Below the pieces are notes generated by a model, which saw only the letters and a list, made by a program, of their open reading frames with translations, did not search any database and was not told the origin of the DNA. 64,000 nucleotides of DNA from Blasia pusilla (taxonomy: Eukaryota > Marchantiophyta > Marchantiopsida > Blasiales). Positions 10,860-22,439 of this stretch are shown in pieces (position 1 is the first letter of the stretch; each line of letters begins with the position of its first letter). The position numbers and the translations under genes are program-made. The stretch is taken from assembly GCA_050084515.1 (NCBI GenBank), contig CM114272.1:36704001-36768000 (forward strand), in the 5' to 3' direction.

Positions 10860-12760
10860 TCTTGCATTGGAGGGAACAGTTTACAAATGATCCTCCTTCT
10901 CATTTTGAGAACTGGATCTATAGTTTGGATGGCGAGACAACTGCTTATGAGGCCAACGATTTGATTTGGGAACTATAATTCTAAATACCCTTGTTTAGGA
11001 ATTCATTCTCTTCTCCTGGACTAGAACATGAGTTCTGATTGATCATCCTTTTCAATTCAAGAACTTAATCTATAGTTCTATTAGTGCAGTAGCCGGGAAA
11101 GAGGCTAGCAATTTTATTTGGGATCTACAGTTCCGAATGCTTTTGTTGAAGGATCCGCTCTCGTCTTTGGAACCTTAATCTGATTTCTGATTGATCCTTC
11201 TTCTCATTTTGACAACTAGATCTATGGTTCAGATGGTGAGGGAACTGGTTAGGAGGCTTGCGATCTCATTTGGGAACTACAATTCCAAATACCCTCTTTT
11301 TAGGATTTGTTCTCGTCTCTCGAACCGGAATCTGAGTTCCGATTGATCCTCCTTTTCAATTCAAGAACTCGATCTATAGTTAAGTTTGTGAGGTAGCTAG
11401 AAAAGTGGCGAGCGATTTGATCTCGGATCTAAAATTCTGAATGCCCTCGTTTGGGGATCCGTTTTTATCTATGGAACTAAAGCCTAAGTTCCGATAGGTT
11501 CTCCTTTTCATTTCGAGAAGTGGATCTTTAGTTCTGATGGTGAGGTAGCTGGAAAATTAAAGAGCCAAGCGATTTGATTTGGGAACTCTAGTTTTGAAAG
11601 CCCTCATTTAGGGATCTTTTCTTGTCTCTAGAAAGCCAGGAAAGAGGCGAGTGATTTGATTTGGGAACTCTAGTTTCGAATGCCCCCATTCGGTCTCAAT
11701 TCTTGTCATAGGAACCACAACTTGAGTTTTGATTGATCCTCCTTCTCATTTGGAGAACTCAATCTATAGTTCTAATGGTGAGGTAGTTGGCAAAGAGACC
11801 ACCAATTTGATTTGGGAACTACAGCTCCAAAAGCCCTTGTTTAGGGATCGGTTCTCATCTCTAGAATCAAAACCTAAGTTCTGATTAATCCTCCTTTTCA
11901 TTTTGAGAACTAGATCCATAGTTTCGATGGTGAGGAAGTTAGGAAAGAGGCCCGCAATCTCATTAGGGAACTAGAGTTCTTAATGCCCTTGATTGAGCTC
12001 AAGTTTCATGACTAGAACTAAAACTTGAGTTCTAATTGATCCTCCTTGTCATTTTGAGAAGTAGATCTAGAGCTCCGATGGTGAGGTAGTCGAGAAAGAG
12101 TTTGAGGATTTCATTAGGGAACTAAACTTATGAATGTCCTTGTTTAGGGATTAGTTCTCGTCTTTGGAACCTGAATGTGAGTTCCGATTGATCCTCCTTA
12201 TTATTTCGAGAATTGAATCTATAGCTTCGATGGTGAGGTAGTCGAGAAAGAGTTTGAGGATTTCATTTGGGAACTACGGTTCCGAATTCCCTCGTTTAGG
12301 GATCAGGTCTCATCTTTGGAACATAAACTTGAGTTGAACCTGAGTTCCAACTGATATTCTTTATCATTTCGAGAATTGGATCTATAGCTCCAATGGTGAG
12401 GTAGCTAGGAAAGAGACCCATGATATCATTTGGGAACTACAGTTGAGAATGCCCTCATTTAGGGATTAATTCTCGTCTCTAGAACCGGAACGTAAGTATC
12501 AATAGATCCTCCTTAGTATTACTAGTAGTGGATCTTTGGTTTCTCTGGTGAGGCAACCAAGAAAGAGGCCCACGATCTCATTTGGGAACTAGAGTTCCAA
12601 ATGCCCGCGTTTGGGGTCAGCTCTTTGTAGTGGAACCAAAACTTGAATTGCGATTGATCGCCCTTTTCATTTCAAAAACTAGATCTATAGCTTCAATGGT
12701 GAGGTGCGTAGCCGAAAAAGAGTCCCAAGATTTCATTTGGGAATTACTTTTTTGATCTAG
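10860..12760 (+). repeat. Degenerate tandem array, period about 150 bp (X1)
   Basis: About a dozen imperfect units. Landmarks per unit are GATCCTCCTTCTCATTT, GAACTAGATCTATAG, GATGGTGAGGTAG, GAAAGAGGC, ATTTGGGAACTA and TTTAGGGATC. Successive GATCCTCC landmarks near 10,888, 11,041, 11,189 and 11,343 are 148-154 bp apart. The array has no conserved reading frame. Homologous arrays lie in Y1, Y2 and X2. Confidence 0.85.
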
Positions 12761-13005
12761 AGTTCAGATGCTCAAGCAACCAAAAAAGAGCTTAGCGGAT
12801 TGCATATCATTTAGATCGTCATGTCCAAGTTTCATTTCTCGACTGAGGCCTATCAAACTCAACCTAGATCCATAGTTTTGATGCTATTGGACATACATTT
12901 TTTATTGGTAGGCAAGAGATGTCATCTAGAGCTGAATTCTTGAGTGTTCTTTGTGAAGGTATTTTGATGGATCTATCGTTTCTATCACTACTTTGCATGT
13001 CAAAG

Positions 13006-13020
13006 TTTAGGGTTTAGGGT
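13006..13020 (+). repeat. Short interstitial telomere-like motif in X1
   Basis: Two TTTAGGG units in a row (plant telomere type) lie at the right side of the tandem-array domain. The motif is found at the equivalent place in Y1 (20,398-20,411), Y2 (40,587-40,600) and, inverted, in X2 (51,190-51,204). Confidence 0.7.
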
Positions 13021-13699
13021 GCGTAAAAACAACTGAAGGATTTTGTATTAATCATCACGAATCTCTATCCTTCACTACTTTGTGTTTCTATTGGAGGGTG
13101 CCGAGTCATCTCGCAACCGCCCTACAATGTATTCTATTGTAGCCTCGTGAATCTTCCGCAATTTGGCGGACTAATGTATGATATAACTATACCTAATATA
13201 GAAGTTTCAACCGTGGTCCGGGGTATATTGGAACATATGTTAGGATAAGGAATCTAGTAATATAATCACATTGCTTTCAATTTCCTCCTCTTTTGGACAT
13301 TGAGTTATTGGTCAAGGTGGACGTCATCCTTCTAAGGTTCAATTAGGAGTTGGGATGTTATTGTTGTAAGTTCTAGTATCAATTCTTAGATTTGCGAGGG
13401 AAGGGAAGGGCGTTCAATGATACCTTCAAGGAGTTGAGATTGAATATGGTGCTGTCAGTGGATCTCCGGTGTCAAAATCTTGAGCTTGTTGAAATTCCAT
13501 CATAGACCAGAGCAACATGTGCCTAATGGATTGAGTTCCAAAATTACTAAGGTTGTACAGATCTTAACTTTCTAATTCACCAAGGTTAGTTCACGTCTAC
13601 ATATATTCGCACTAAATGGATTTATAATGAGTACTATATTGCTCGAATGATTGTCTATCTTGTATTATGAATTGGGTTTTCTTTCTACGTTAAGAGGAG

Positions 13700-14343
13700 A
13701 TAGTCGATGGATATCTACATGATGGTACAAAATTCTAGTGGTCGGAAATTTCTGGTCGACATAGAGCAGTTGCCTTCTCTAAACTTCATGAGGCCATTGG
13801 GAATAATTTTTTCCAAATTATCCCATTTATAGTAGTTTGGGGGGGAGATTGTCCTGAAAATCGTCTTTGGTATTGCACCCTCTCCTCACTTCACAATCAA
13901 GTGGACGCATATGCGAGCAAAGTAGAGACTCCGATAAGAATGCAGATTTCCACTTTTGGGCCCACATGAGCAATATCAAGTTGGCAGCGATCAAGAAGAC
14001 GGAGAAGAGGAAGATTGGATAATTGGTGGGTTTTCTTGCATTGAAGATTGCTAATGCAATACCATTCGATTTGAATTATGAATTTCTAATTTTAACTTGA
14101 ATTTTGATAAAATAGATATTACACAGACCATCTCTATTTTTAATTAGTGTGAGCTATTATTATTGGTATCCTAATCGAACTTTAAATTCCATGTTTTCTA
14201 TAGATCATGTCGAAGAGACTCAACCCCCATTTCGGTTCCATCCACAAGGAGATAAACATCTTCGTCTAGAATTACTTTTCCGCCACATGGAATATGTGGC
14301 ATGTATGTTGTCATGGTTGCCTACGAGGAAAATAAACTCATAG
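13700..14343 (+). pseudogene. Relic open frames of X1 (unidentified)
   Basis: Several short frames here are repeated almost unchanged in X2. One near 13,850-14,020 has the X2 counterpart LWYCTLSSLHNQVDAY. The other, 14,149-14,343, includes SYYYWYPNRTLNSMFSIDH and ends ARKINS/TRKINS, differing in one residue from the X2 counterpart (49,883-50,122). The upstream piece FSKLHEA..DDFFQIIPFIVVW is also in Y1 and Y2. I cannot assign a family. Because X1 and X2 are recent duplicates, similarity alone does not show coding function. Confidence 0.4.
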
Positions 14344-14778
14344 TACGAGATGGTCTCGCATACTCTGAGTAATTGAGGAGATATAAAATGAGCGTTGAGA
14401 AGAGGAGGTTGAAGAAGACTGATTTGAGATTGCTCTAGGGCTTGACAAGGAAAATGTGATGCAAGTCGTAGAAGAGCTCCTGAAATTAAGGGTGCAAACG
14501 CGGCCAACATCTACTTGCAAAATATGGAACAAAGACTTGAAAGACTTCAAATCGTACTATGATAAATTGAAGCACGAACAAGTCAATGTAGGCGCCATGG
14601 GTCTTGTCTTAATGCAAACGAAAGATTATTGCTGATCTTTGTTGAAATTGAAACACTCACAAATCTTATGGTTGCTTGCCAAAGAGCCTCCAATCTCAGG
14701 TTTTGAGTAATACCTTGTACATTCAGATTTCCAATGACTGATCCAAAGAGATAGAATATTGGGAATGGAGGATATCTC

Positions 14779-15440
14779 ATGGTTATAATAGCGGTATTTC
14801 GCAATGATTTTGATGATTACACCCTTGACAAAGAACTCGTTGTTGTAAGTAGAGTTCTTGGCAGAAAATTTCTTCTGCGTCCCTTAGCGACATTAGAAAT
14901 GGGATCAATGAGGAGTATAGATTCCTTCCAACCCTCGAAGAGAACATGTTTTGAATGGTGACCATGTGGAGATTTTCTTTGGCGTGTCAAAGGTTGGACC
15001 GCGGAAGAATGCCATTGCAGTAAATCCAAGTTATTGCCTACTCGTGGCTGTAGTGGTGAGTTTCTCATTTGGAACCTAAGTTCCGATCATGATTACATGC
15101 AGTCTAATTCTTATTTCAAAGATATGTACTAACTCCCAGAATTGGTACCATCACACGTTTCGGGCATCTATTTCCAAGCATTCTATTCGCAAGTGGATGA
15201 GGCAACATTGTCGGACTTTTGCATGAAATTCGATCAATTCTTCAAGATCGATTCAAACCGTACTCTTCTAAGGACTACCCCTACAGTGAATTCCGAATGA
15301 GAAAAAAAGGTGGCATCTTCCAAAGGCAATAAACAAACGGATGCCTGAAATTGCAAAGGAGCAAAGGACCCAAACAATAAAGAGGAGTTAGATTATGACA
15401 AATCAGAAGTTAGCTCCGGGATTTTTTTCTTGGAATGATA
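14779..15440 (+). pseudogene. Relic open frames shared by the X/Y family (unidentified)
   Basis: The plus-strand frames read YTLDKELVVVSRVLGRKFLL, then FLIWNLSSDHDYMQSNSYF and, after a TAA, VPSHVSGIYFQAFYSQVDEA and TLSDFCMKFDQFFKIDSN, followed by a lysine/acid-rich tail. Counterparts lie in Y1 (21,735-22,439), Y2 (43,181-43,880) and X2 (about 48,800-49,450, minus). All copies have frameshifts between segments, and the TAA after KDMY is shared. The succession of similar peptide segments suggests an ancestral protein of at least 200 residues, but no known domain is evident. Confidence 0.45.
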
Positions 15441-15769
15441 CAAGAAGTTTGTTCCTTTTTGCAAAACTATTCGGTTCAATCATCGAGGCCCATTACTAAT
15501 TTTGGTTGTTTTCCATGATAAGGAGGACGGAGTCATGGAGAGGAATGAAGGTTAGGGAACGGATCCCTCGACTTTGAAAGGATGACATCGATAGATGTGT
15601 TGAACCCTCAAATTTAGATAGAGGAGACTAGTGCTCTAGCCACTCCTGGTTTGGCAAGAGATTCCGAAAAAACTATCCCCATCTCATTGGAAGAAAATAT
15701 CGTAACTTCAATTTAAAAAGCTTGTTATGAAAAATCTTCATGCTTTTCAGTGGGACGTGACAGTTACAT

Positions 15770-15997
15770 ATGGAATTCTCATCTAAGTATCTATTTGCGA
15801 AGCAATCATCGTCGATGGGTGGAAAATTATTTGGAGTATCGGCGCTCACTCTTGAGGGAGAAAAAGATGATGAAGTGCTCGAAAGCATATCCAAGCAGAC
15901 TCCACCGTCTAAAATACCAACTGCTATGAGAAATTTACATCATCTCTATGATCCTCCTAAAACAACTAAATCCTTCCCACTATTAGTTTCAAATTAA
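15770..15997 (+). pseudogene. Short open frame of X1, unidentified
   Basis: A 75-codon frame starting MEFSSKYLFAKQSSS and ending SFPLLVSN. X2 has the same frame with two substitutions (48,226-48,453, minus strand). Related but broken sequence lies at the ends of Y1 and Y2, where the homology stops near 22,900 and 44,350. No known domain; the charged middle (LEGEKDDEVLESISKQ) may be helical. Confidence 0.35.
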
Positions 15998-16540
15998 TAT
16001 TTTTGTTCTTATTATGTTGAGTGCCCATAGAGAGAAAATAAGAGGGAGGGACTGCGTGGGATAGAAAAGTAGATTTAGACTTCATCGAGCTCTTCTATTT
16101 AGGTGAGCAACCCAATTAGTTTTTCCTAATGGACATTTTCCGAGCCTCCTCTTACAATCATGTAGAACTTAAGTTCTTGTTATGTCGAGCATTTTGGCAG
16201 TATAAAAGGAGAAAAAGAGAGATTTCTTGGGACGGGAAAGCAAACTCCACCGTCTTCAAGCTCTCCTACTCAAGTGAGCAACCCGATTAATAATTTCTTA
16301 TATATATTTTCGCAACCTCTTCTTGCACTGAATCAGATGTATAACTTAAGTTCTCATTATGACGAGCATTTTGGCCCTCCACAGGGACAAAAGGAAATTG
16401 AGGGACTATAGGGTACGGAAAAGCTAATTGCAACGTTACCGACTTCTCCAAATCATGTGAACAACTAAAGTAATGATTCCTAACGCATTTAAATTTTCAT
16501 GGTGTTGAGCGTCTCCACACTTACTTGGCATTATGAAAAG
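15990..16540 (+). repeat. Right-end subrepeats of X1, about 170-180 bp each
   Basis: Three diverged units with landmarks AAGTTCTCATTATG, CGAGCATTTTGG, GGGACTGCGTGGGA and CTACTCAAGTGAGCAACCC. Landmarks near 16,001, 16,170 and 16,347 give the spacing. They correspond to the left-end units at 10,130-10,480 and to inverted copies in X2 (47,720-48,230). Confidence 0.65.
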
Positions 16541-16609
16541 AAGCCCTCATATTGTGGTTTCATGTAGGAGTCTCTCGATGGAACACGTAGTAGATCGACG
16601 TTTGGGAAC

Positions 16610-16969
16610 ATGGCTCGCTCTATGGCCGATCAAGCTAGCATATCTACCAACTTTGCCGTTGCCACATGCCATGACTCAGTTGGGGACGTCTCGAGTTCCC
16701 ACTCCGAGGGCAAGTCTAGCACCTCCTCAACTACCTCTGAACAAGAGGTTGTCACCCCTCCACGCTCATACAATGTGGCGGCCAGCCAGAACACCTCCTT
16801 TGGTCCAACTCCCAACATTACCAACTCCATGGTGGAAAACAACATATTGTGGCTCATCCTAGTGGCCACCTCCAACAACGTGGTTGACACTGGCTCAAGA
16901 TTGCAAAGAGACAAAGTCCGTATGGGCCCGGGTATCTGGGAATGGGGCTCCCATCCAAGCCCGCCATAG
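16610..16969 (+). pseudogene. Serine/threonine/asparagine-rich open frame at the head of Y1
   Basis: A frame of 119 codons beginning MARSMADQASIS, with a low-complexity centre (SEGKSSTSSTTSEQEV) and the segment NSMVENNILWLILVATSNN. Y2 has a homologous frame (36,549-37,166) with a small deletion and several substitutions. It could be the N-terminal end of a gag-like protein, since it begins close to the element head, but no diagnostic motif is present. Confidence 0.35.
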
Positions 16970-17410
16970 CCTGCACCCTTTGCGTGGCCCGTAGCCCGCA
17001 GCCCGCCCTAGAGCGGGCTCAGGGTGCGGGCCTTGGGCCCGCGCCTACTCGCTTGGAACCCTCACCTGCCTGCGTCTGCCCGCGCCTGCCCGTCGAGAGC
17101 CCGCGCCCAATCACCTTTGAGCGCGTGTCTACCCGCATCTGCCCACCTCGAGCCCGCACATGCACGCCCTAGCCCACGCCCAATCAGCCGTGAGCCCGCG
17201 CTTGCCCGCTGGAAGCTCGTGCCTGCCTCAAACCCGCACCTTCCTGCTTTGAGCCCGCGCTTGCCCGCCTTAGCCCGCGCCCATTAGCCCCCCGAGCCGC
17301 CGCCCGCTTGAAGCCAAGCGTCTTTGCCTCGAGCCTACACCCAATCACCGAGAGGCAGCACGTGCCCGCCTTGAGCTTGCGCCTGCCCGCCTCAAGCCAT
17401 GCAATGGGTG
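16970..17410 (+). repeat. GC-rich GCCCGC minisatellite-like stretch in Y1
   Basis: Imperfect short repeats built from GCCCGC, TGCCCGC, GAGCCCGCGC and CCCAATCACC. All open frames across it are proline/arginine/alanine-rich repeats and not genes. Base composition is strikingly unlike the AT-rich surroundings. Y2 has the same stretch at 36,950-37,375; X1 and X2 have shorter GC-rich heads. Confidence 0.75.
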
Positions 17411-18359
17411 TGGGTTCCGTGAGCTTGGGTCTACGTGGTGGGCTCGGGTGCAATCCGGACTTGTCCAAGCACGTCTATCCCATGCACTGACATGTCCGTT
17501 TCCGTACGACCTTGCATTGGCTCCACCCGAGCCGACAAAGGAGTGTTCTCTCCAACTCCTCATGACGTGGACGTATCTATCACTCTCGTGGATACTACTG
17601 GTCATCGAGGCACCATCGATGGTATTTGTAGTGCCTCCAACAATGTGAACGACTGGAGAACCCTGGCTTGTCGCCCATCGGTCCCCTCTTAGGGGTCAAT
17701 CTCAACCCCACCTCTCAATGGCTTGATTACTCTTGCATTGTAGGTGTATTGCGATTGATCTAATCTGGACCCCTAGTCAAACATCGAGTGTGGCATGATT
17801 TACAAGTATAAGTAGCAACGTTTTTCCAAGACATTTTTTTCCGGGTTGTTGATTCCGGGTTGTTGATCTTTTGTAGGTCTACACGGAAATACAAAAGGCA
17901 AGGTTTTCTTCTCTTTCCAAATGCAACACTTGTGTTGTTGTCGATCTCGTTTACGTTGGAGTTTAATAGAAGTTCATTTTGATGTCAATTGTAGTAGGAT
18001 AGAAAACCCCTTTCTCGAGGCTATGACAATGCCGTCTCGGCCTGGCTTTTTTCAATGTATATTCGGCGTACAACGCGTCTGATGCATCTAGATAGTATCG
18101 ATAAATTTGTAAAGGGAATATAAAGATGTCCTAAAATTCTGATCCCTCAAGTTATATAACTGATTTGAAAATCCAATGCGCTTGCCATATCAACTATAAG
18201 TCTAATTAGTATCATGCCCATTCACCGACCTTGTTAGAGGTCTCACCAAGTTCATTTCGAGCTCAATTTCTGACTAGTAAGGTAGAATTCTCGTTCTCAT
18301 CTCTAGCATTGGAGGAAAAATTTCTTGCACTAGAGGGAATAGTTGTAGCACTAGAGGGA

Positions 18360-20160
18360 ACAGTTCTCAAATGATCCTCCTTCTCATTTTGACAAGTGGA
18401 TCTATAGTTTCGATGGTAAGGCAGTTGCTTAAGAGGCCAACGATTTGATTTGGGAACTATAGTTCTAGATACCCTTGTTTAGAAATTCGTTCTCGTCTCT
18501 TGGACTAGAATGTGAGTTCCGATTGATCCTCCTTTTCAATTCAAGAACTCAATCTATAATTTTATTAGTGAGGTAGCCAGGAAAGAGGCTAGCAATTTGA
18601 TTTGGGATCTATAGTTCCGAATGCCCTCGTTTTAGGATCCGCTCTTGTCTTTGGAACCCTAACATGATTTTCGATTGATCCTCCTTCTCATTTTGAGAAC
18701 TAGATATATGATTCAGATGGTGAGGCAACTCGTTAGAAGGCCTACAATCTCATTTGGGAACTACAATTCCAAATACCTTTGTTTAAGGATTTGTTCTCGT
18801 CTCTAGAACCAGAATGTGAGTTCTCATTGATCCTCCTTTTCAATTCAAGAACTCGATCTATAGTTGAGTTCGTGAGGTAGTCGCGAAAGTGGCTTGCGAT
18901 TTTATTTGGGATCTATAATTTTGAATGCCCTCGTTTGGAGATCCATTTTTGTCTCTCGAACTAAAACCTCAGTGTCGATAGATTCTCCTTTTCATTTCAA
19001 GAAGTGGATCTTAAGTTCTGATGGTGAGGTAGCCGGCAAATTAAAGAGGTGAGCGATTTGATTTGGGAACTCCAATTTTTAAGGCCCTTGTTTAGGGATT
19101 TTTTCTCGTCTCTAGAAATTAAATCTGAGTTCCAATTGATCCTCCTTCTCATTTCTAGAAGTGGAACTATAGTTCTGATGGTCTAGAAGGTGGGAAAGAG
19201 GCGAGTGATTTGATTTGGGAACTCCAGTTCCGAATGCCCCCTTTCAGGCTCAATTCTCGTCATTGGAACCATAACCTGAGTTCCAATTGACCTTCCATCT
19301 CATTTTGAGAACTCGATCTATAGTTTTGATGGTCAAATAGCCAGCAAAGAGGCCACCAATTTGATTTGGGAACTACAGCTCCAAAAGCCCTCATTTAGGG
19401 ATCGGTTCTCATCTCTAGAATCAAAACCTAAGTTCTAATTGATCCTCCATTTCATTTTGAGAACTAGATGCATAGGTCTGACGGTGAGAAAGTCAGAAAA
19501 AAGACCCCCAATCTCATTAGGGAACTAGAGTTCAGAATGTCCCCAATTGAGCTCAAGTTTCGTCACTAGAAGTGGAACTTGAGTTGTGATTGATCCTCCT
19601 TGTTATTTTGAGAACTAGATCTATAGCTCCGATGGTGAGGTGGGCGAGAAAGAGTTTGAGGATTTTTATTTGGGGACTACGGTTCTGGATGCCCTCGTTT
19701 AGGGATCAAGTCTTGTCTTTGGAACATGAACCTAAGTTCCAATTGATCTTCCTTCTCATTTTGAGAACTCGATCTATAGCTCCGATGGTGAGGTAGCTAG
19801 GAAAGAGACCCACGATATCATTTGGGAACTATAGTTGTGAATGCCCTCGTTTAGGGATTAGTTCTCGTCTCTCGAACCGGAACCTAGGTACCGATTGATC
19901 CTCCTTATTATTTCTAGTACTAGATCTTTAGTTCCCCTAGTGAGGCAGCCAAGAAAGAGGCCCGAAATATCATTTGGGAACTAGAGTTCCAAATGCCCCT
20001 ATTCGGGCTTAGTTTTTGGTACTGGAACCGGAACTTGAGTTTTGATTGATCCTCCTTGTCATTTCGAGAACTAGATCTATAGCTTCGATGGTGAGGTACG
20101 TAGTTGGGAAAGAGTCCCACGATTTCATTTGGGAATTACAATTCCAATCTAGAGTTCCAA
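18360..20160 (+). repeat. Degenerate tandem array, period about 150 bp (Y1)
   Basis: The same unit as in X1, with landmarks GATCCTCCTTCTCATTT, GATCTATAG, GATGGTGAGG and TTTGGGAACT. It has no open frame that persists. It is collinear with the Y2 array, including shared indels. Confidence 0.85.
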
Positions 20161-20397
20161 TGCTCAAGCAGCCAAGAAAGAGCTTAGCGCAATGCTTATC
20201 GTTTAGACTCTCATGTCCAATTTTCATTTCTCGATTGAGGCCTATCAAATTGGTCCTTGATATATAATTCTTATGCTATTGGACGTATATTTTTTATTAG
20301 GAGGTGGGAGATGTCATCTAGATGTGCATTCTTGAGTGTTCTTTGTGAAACTATTTTGATCGATCTATCATTTCTGCAACTACTTTGCATGTCATAG

Positions 20398-20411
20398 TTT
20401 AGGGTTTAGGG
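20398..20411 (+). repeat. Short interstitial telomere-like motif in Y1
   Basis: Two TTTAGGG units just right of the tandem array, at the same relative place as in X1, X2 and Y2. Confidence 0.65.
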
Positions 20412-20659
20412 TTTGGTACTAGACTTTCGATTGACACTCGTTCTCATTTCTTGTTAGATTCACTTCCTATTTTTGGTAGTATGTCTATAGTTTGGCTGCA
20501 ACCAAATGTATATTTTTGAATGGCGATCGAGAGATGTCATTTAGAGCTCAAATTTCTCAATTGAATTATGTTCTCATTTCTTGAACTAGAGTTTAGGGAA
20601 TTGGATTCAATTATTATTTTTTTAACTAGATCTATAGTTCCGATTCTTAGATACTCCCG

Positions 20660-20940
20660 ACCACTTTTTTTTTTGGAGCTAGAGTTCCAATTGCTAATTT
20701 TGTTTGAATGAGTTTGCATTTCTGGAACTAGATCTATAGTATTAATTCTTTTGTAGTCCTTGTGGAGGCGAGTGATATCATTGGGAACTAGAGTTCTAAT
20801 TGCTAATTTTATTTGAATGAGTTCACATTTATGGAATTGGTTCTATAATATTAATTCTTATGTAGTCCCTGGCCAACAATGTCATTGGGAACTAGAGTTC
20901 CAATTGCTTATTTGGTTGGAAGGAGTTTGCATTTCTAGAT
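20660..20940 (+). repeat. Second tandem array in Y1, period about 110 bp
   Basis: Nearly three units with landmarks GAACTAGAGTTCCAATTGC, TTTGAATGAGTTTGCATTTC and ATTAATTCTTATGTAGTCC. Y2 has the corresponding units at 40,850-41,200. Confidence 0.65.
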
Positions 20941-21734
20941 ACGTTCTCTGATACGTTCAAGGAGTTGAGATTAAATTTGGTGGTGTCAGTGGATCCCCGG
21001 TGTCAAAATCTTGAGCTCATTGAAATTCCATCATAGACCTGAGCAATAGGTGTCTAAGGGACCGAGTTCCAAAATTCCTAAGGTTGTGCAGATATCAATT
21101 TTCTAATTCATCAAGGTTAGTTCACCTCTACATGTATTCATAATAAATGGATTTATAATGAGTACTATATTGCTTGATTCTTGTCTATCTTGCGTTAAGA
21201 ATTGGGTTTTCTTTTTGCGTTAAGAGGAGATAGTCGATGGGTACCTACGTGATGGTACAAAATTCTACTAGTGGGAAATTGCTGGTCAACATAGAGCCGT
21301 TGCCTTCTCTAAACTTCATGAGGCCAGTGGAGATGATTTTTTTCAAATTATCCCGTTTATAGTAGTATGGGGGGGAAGATTGTCCCACGGCCAACGACTG
21401 ACTTTCTTGTATATAGCCATAAGAAAGTCATTGGTAGAATTGATATAACGTCACCAGGACTTTTCTAGACTATTCTAAACTAGGGAGTGTAAGATGATAA
21501 GTGGTGTGTACTTTTTGACAAAGTATTTATAAATATTGCTAGCGCATCAAATGATTATGCACGGTTTAGTGTAGAAGAATTTGGAGAATTTTTCGGCCAC
21601 GGTGTTGACTTAATGCAAGCAAAAGATTATTGTTGTTCTTCGTTGAAATTGAAACATTCATAAATCTTATAGTTGCTTGCCAAAGAGCCTCCAATCTCAG
21701 CTTTTGAGTAATTCTTTGTAGAGTCATAATTCCA

Positions 21735-22439
21735 ATGACTGATCCAAAGAGACAGAAGATTGGGAATGGAGTATATCTCATGATTATAATAGTGGTATTT
21801 TGCAATGGTTTTAATGAATACACTCTTGACAAACAACTCGATGTTGTAAGTAGATTACTTGGCAAAAAAGTTCTTCCCGCCTCTCTTAGCGACATTAGAA
21901 ATTGGATCACCGGGGAGTATAAGTATAGATTCCTTTCGACCCTCGAAGAGAACGTGTTTTGAATGGGTGAGCATGTGGAGATTTTCTCTGGTTGGAGCTC
22001 GGAAGAATGCCATTGCGGTAAATCTAGGTTATCATACTGGTGGCTCTAGTGGTGAGTTTCTTATTTGGAACTTGAGTTTTGATCATGATTACATGGAGTC
22101 TAATTCTTATTTCAAAGATATGTACTAACTCCCAAAGTTTGTACCATCACACATTTCGGCATCTATTTCCAAGCATTCTATCCGCAAGTGGATGAGGCAA
22201 CATTGTCGGACTTCTACATGAAATTCGATCAATTCTTCAAGATCGATTCAAACCGTAGTCTTCTAAGGACTACCCTTGCATTGAATTCTGAGCTAGAAAA
22301 AAAGGTGATACCTTCCAAAGGCAATAAACATGTGGATGCCGAGAATCGCAAAGGAGCAAAGGACCCTGACAAGGAAGAGGAGTTAGATAATGACGAATCA
22401 GAAGCTAGCTCCGGGATTTTTTGCTCGGAATCATACTAG
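21735..22439 (+). pseudogene. Relic open frames of Y1 (unidentified protein)
   Basis: Three overlapping frames: 21,735-21,962 (YTLDKQLDVVSRLLGKK), 21,859-22,128 (VNLGYHTGGSSGEFLIWNLS) and 22,188-22,439 (EATLSDFYMKFDQFFKIDSN, then an acidic tail DPDKEEELDNDESEASSG). They correspond segment by segment to Y2 and X1. Frame changes and the shared TAA after KDMY mean no copy encodes a full protein. Family unknown. Confidence 0.45.

Larger units (their letters stand above)
9764..16604 (+). repeat. Large repeat X1 (unidentified element, inverted copy of X2)
   Basis: A 6.84-kb block that recurs in inverted orientation as X2 at 47,619-54,453. Its parts in order: a GC-rich head (9,764-10,030), about 180-bp subrepeats (10,130-10,480), a mixed stretch, an array of about 150-bp degenerate tandem repeats (10,860-12,760), a telomere-like motif (13,006-13,020), relic open frames (13,700-15,430), and related 170-180-bp subrepeats at the far end (15,990-16,540). 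It shares the array, the motif and the relic frames with repeats Y1 and Y2, so X and Y belong to one family. I do not recognise transposase, reverse transcriptase, gag or helicase motifs. It may be a non-autonomous retroelement or another class of large repeat. Confidence 0.75.

Noticed and set aside
10860-12760. CRISPR-like array
   Set aside because: The repeats are long, degenerate and adjacent without unique spacers, and the context is eukaryotic. It is an ordinary tandem repeat array.
9764-16604. Helitron interpretation of X
   Set aside because: I found neither a Rep/helicase motif nor a clear TC start and CTRR end with a hairpin. It cannot be excluded, but nothing supports it.
17024-17519. 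Several Pro/Arg/Ala-rich open frames on both strands (also at 36,842-37,555)
   Set aside because: They are by-products of the GC-rich GCCCGC repeats, where stop codons are rare. Frames on both strands are equally long and vary between Y1 and Y2.
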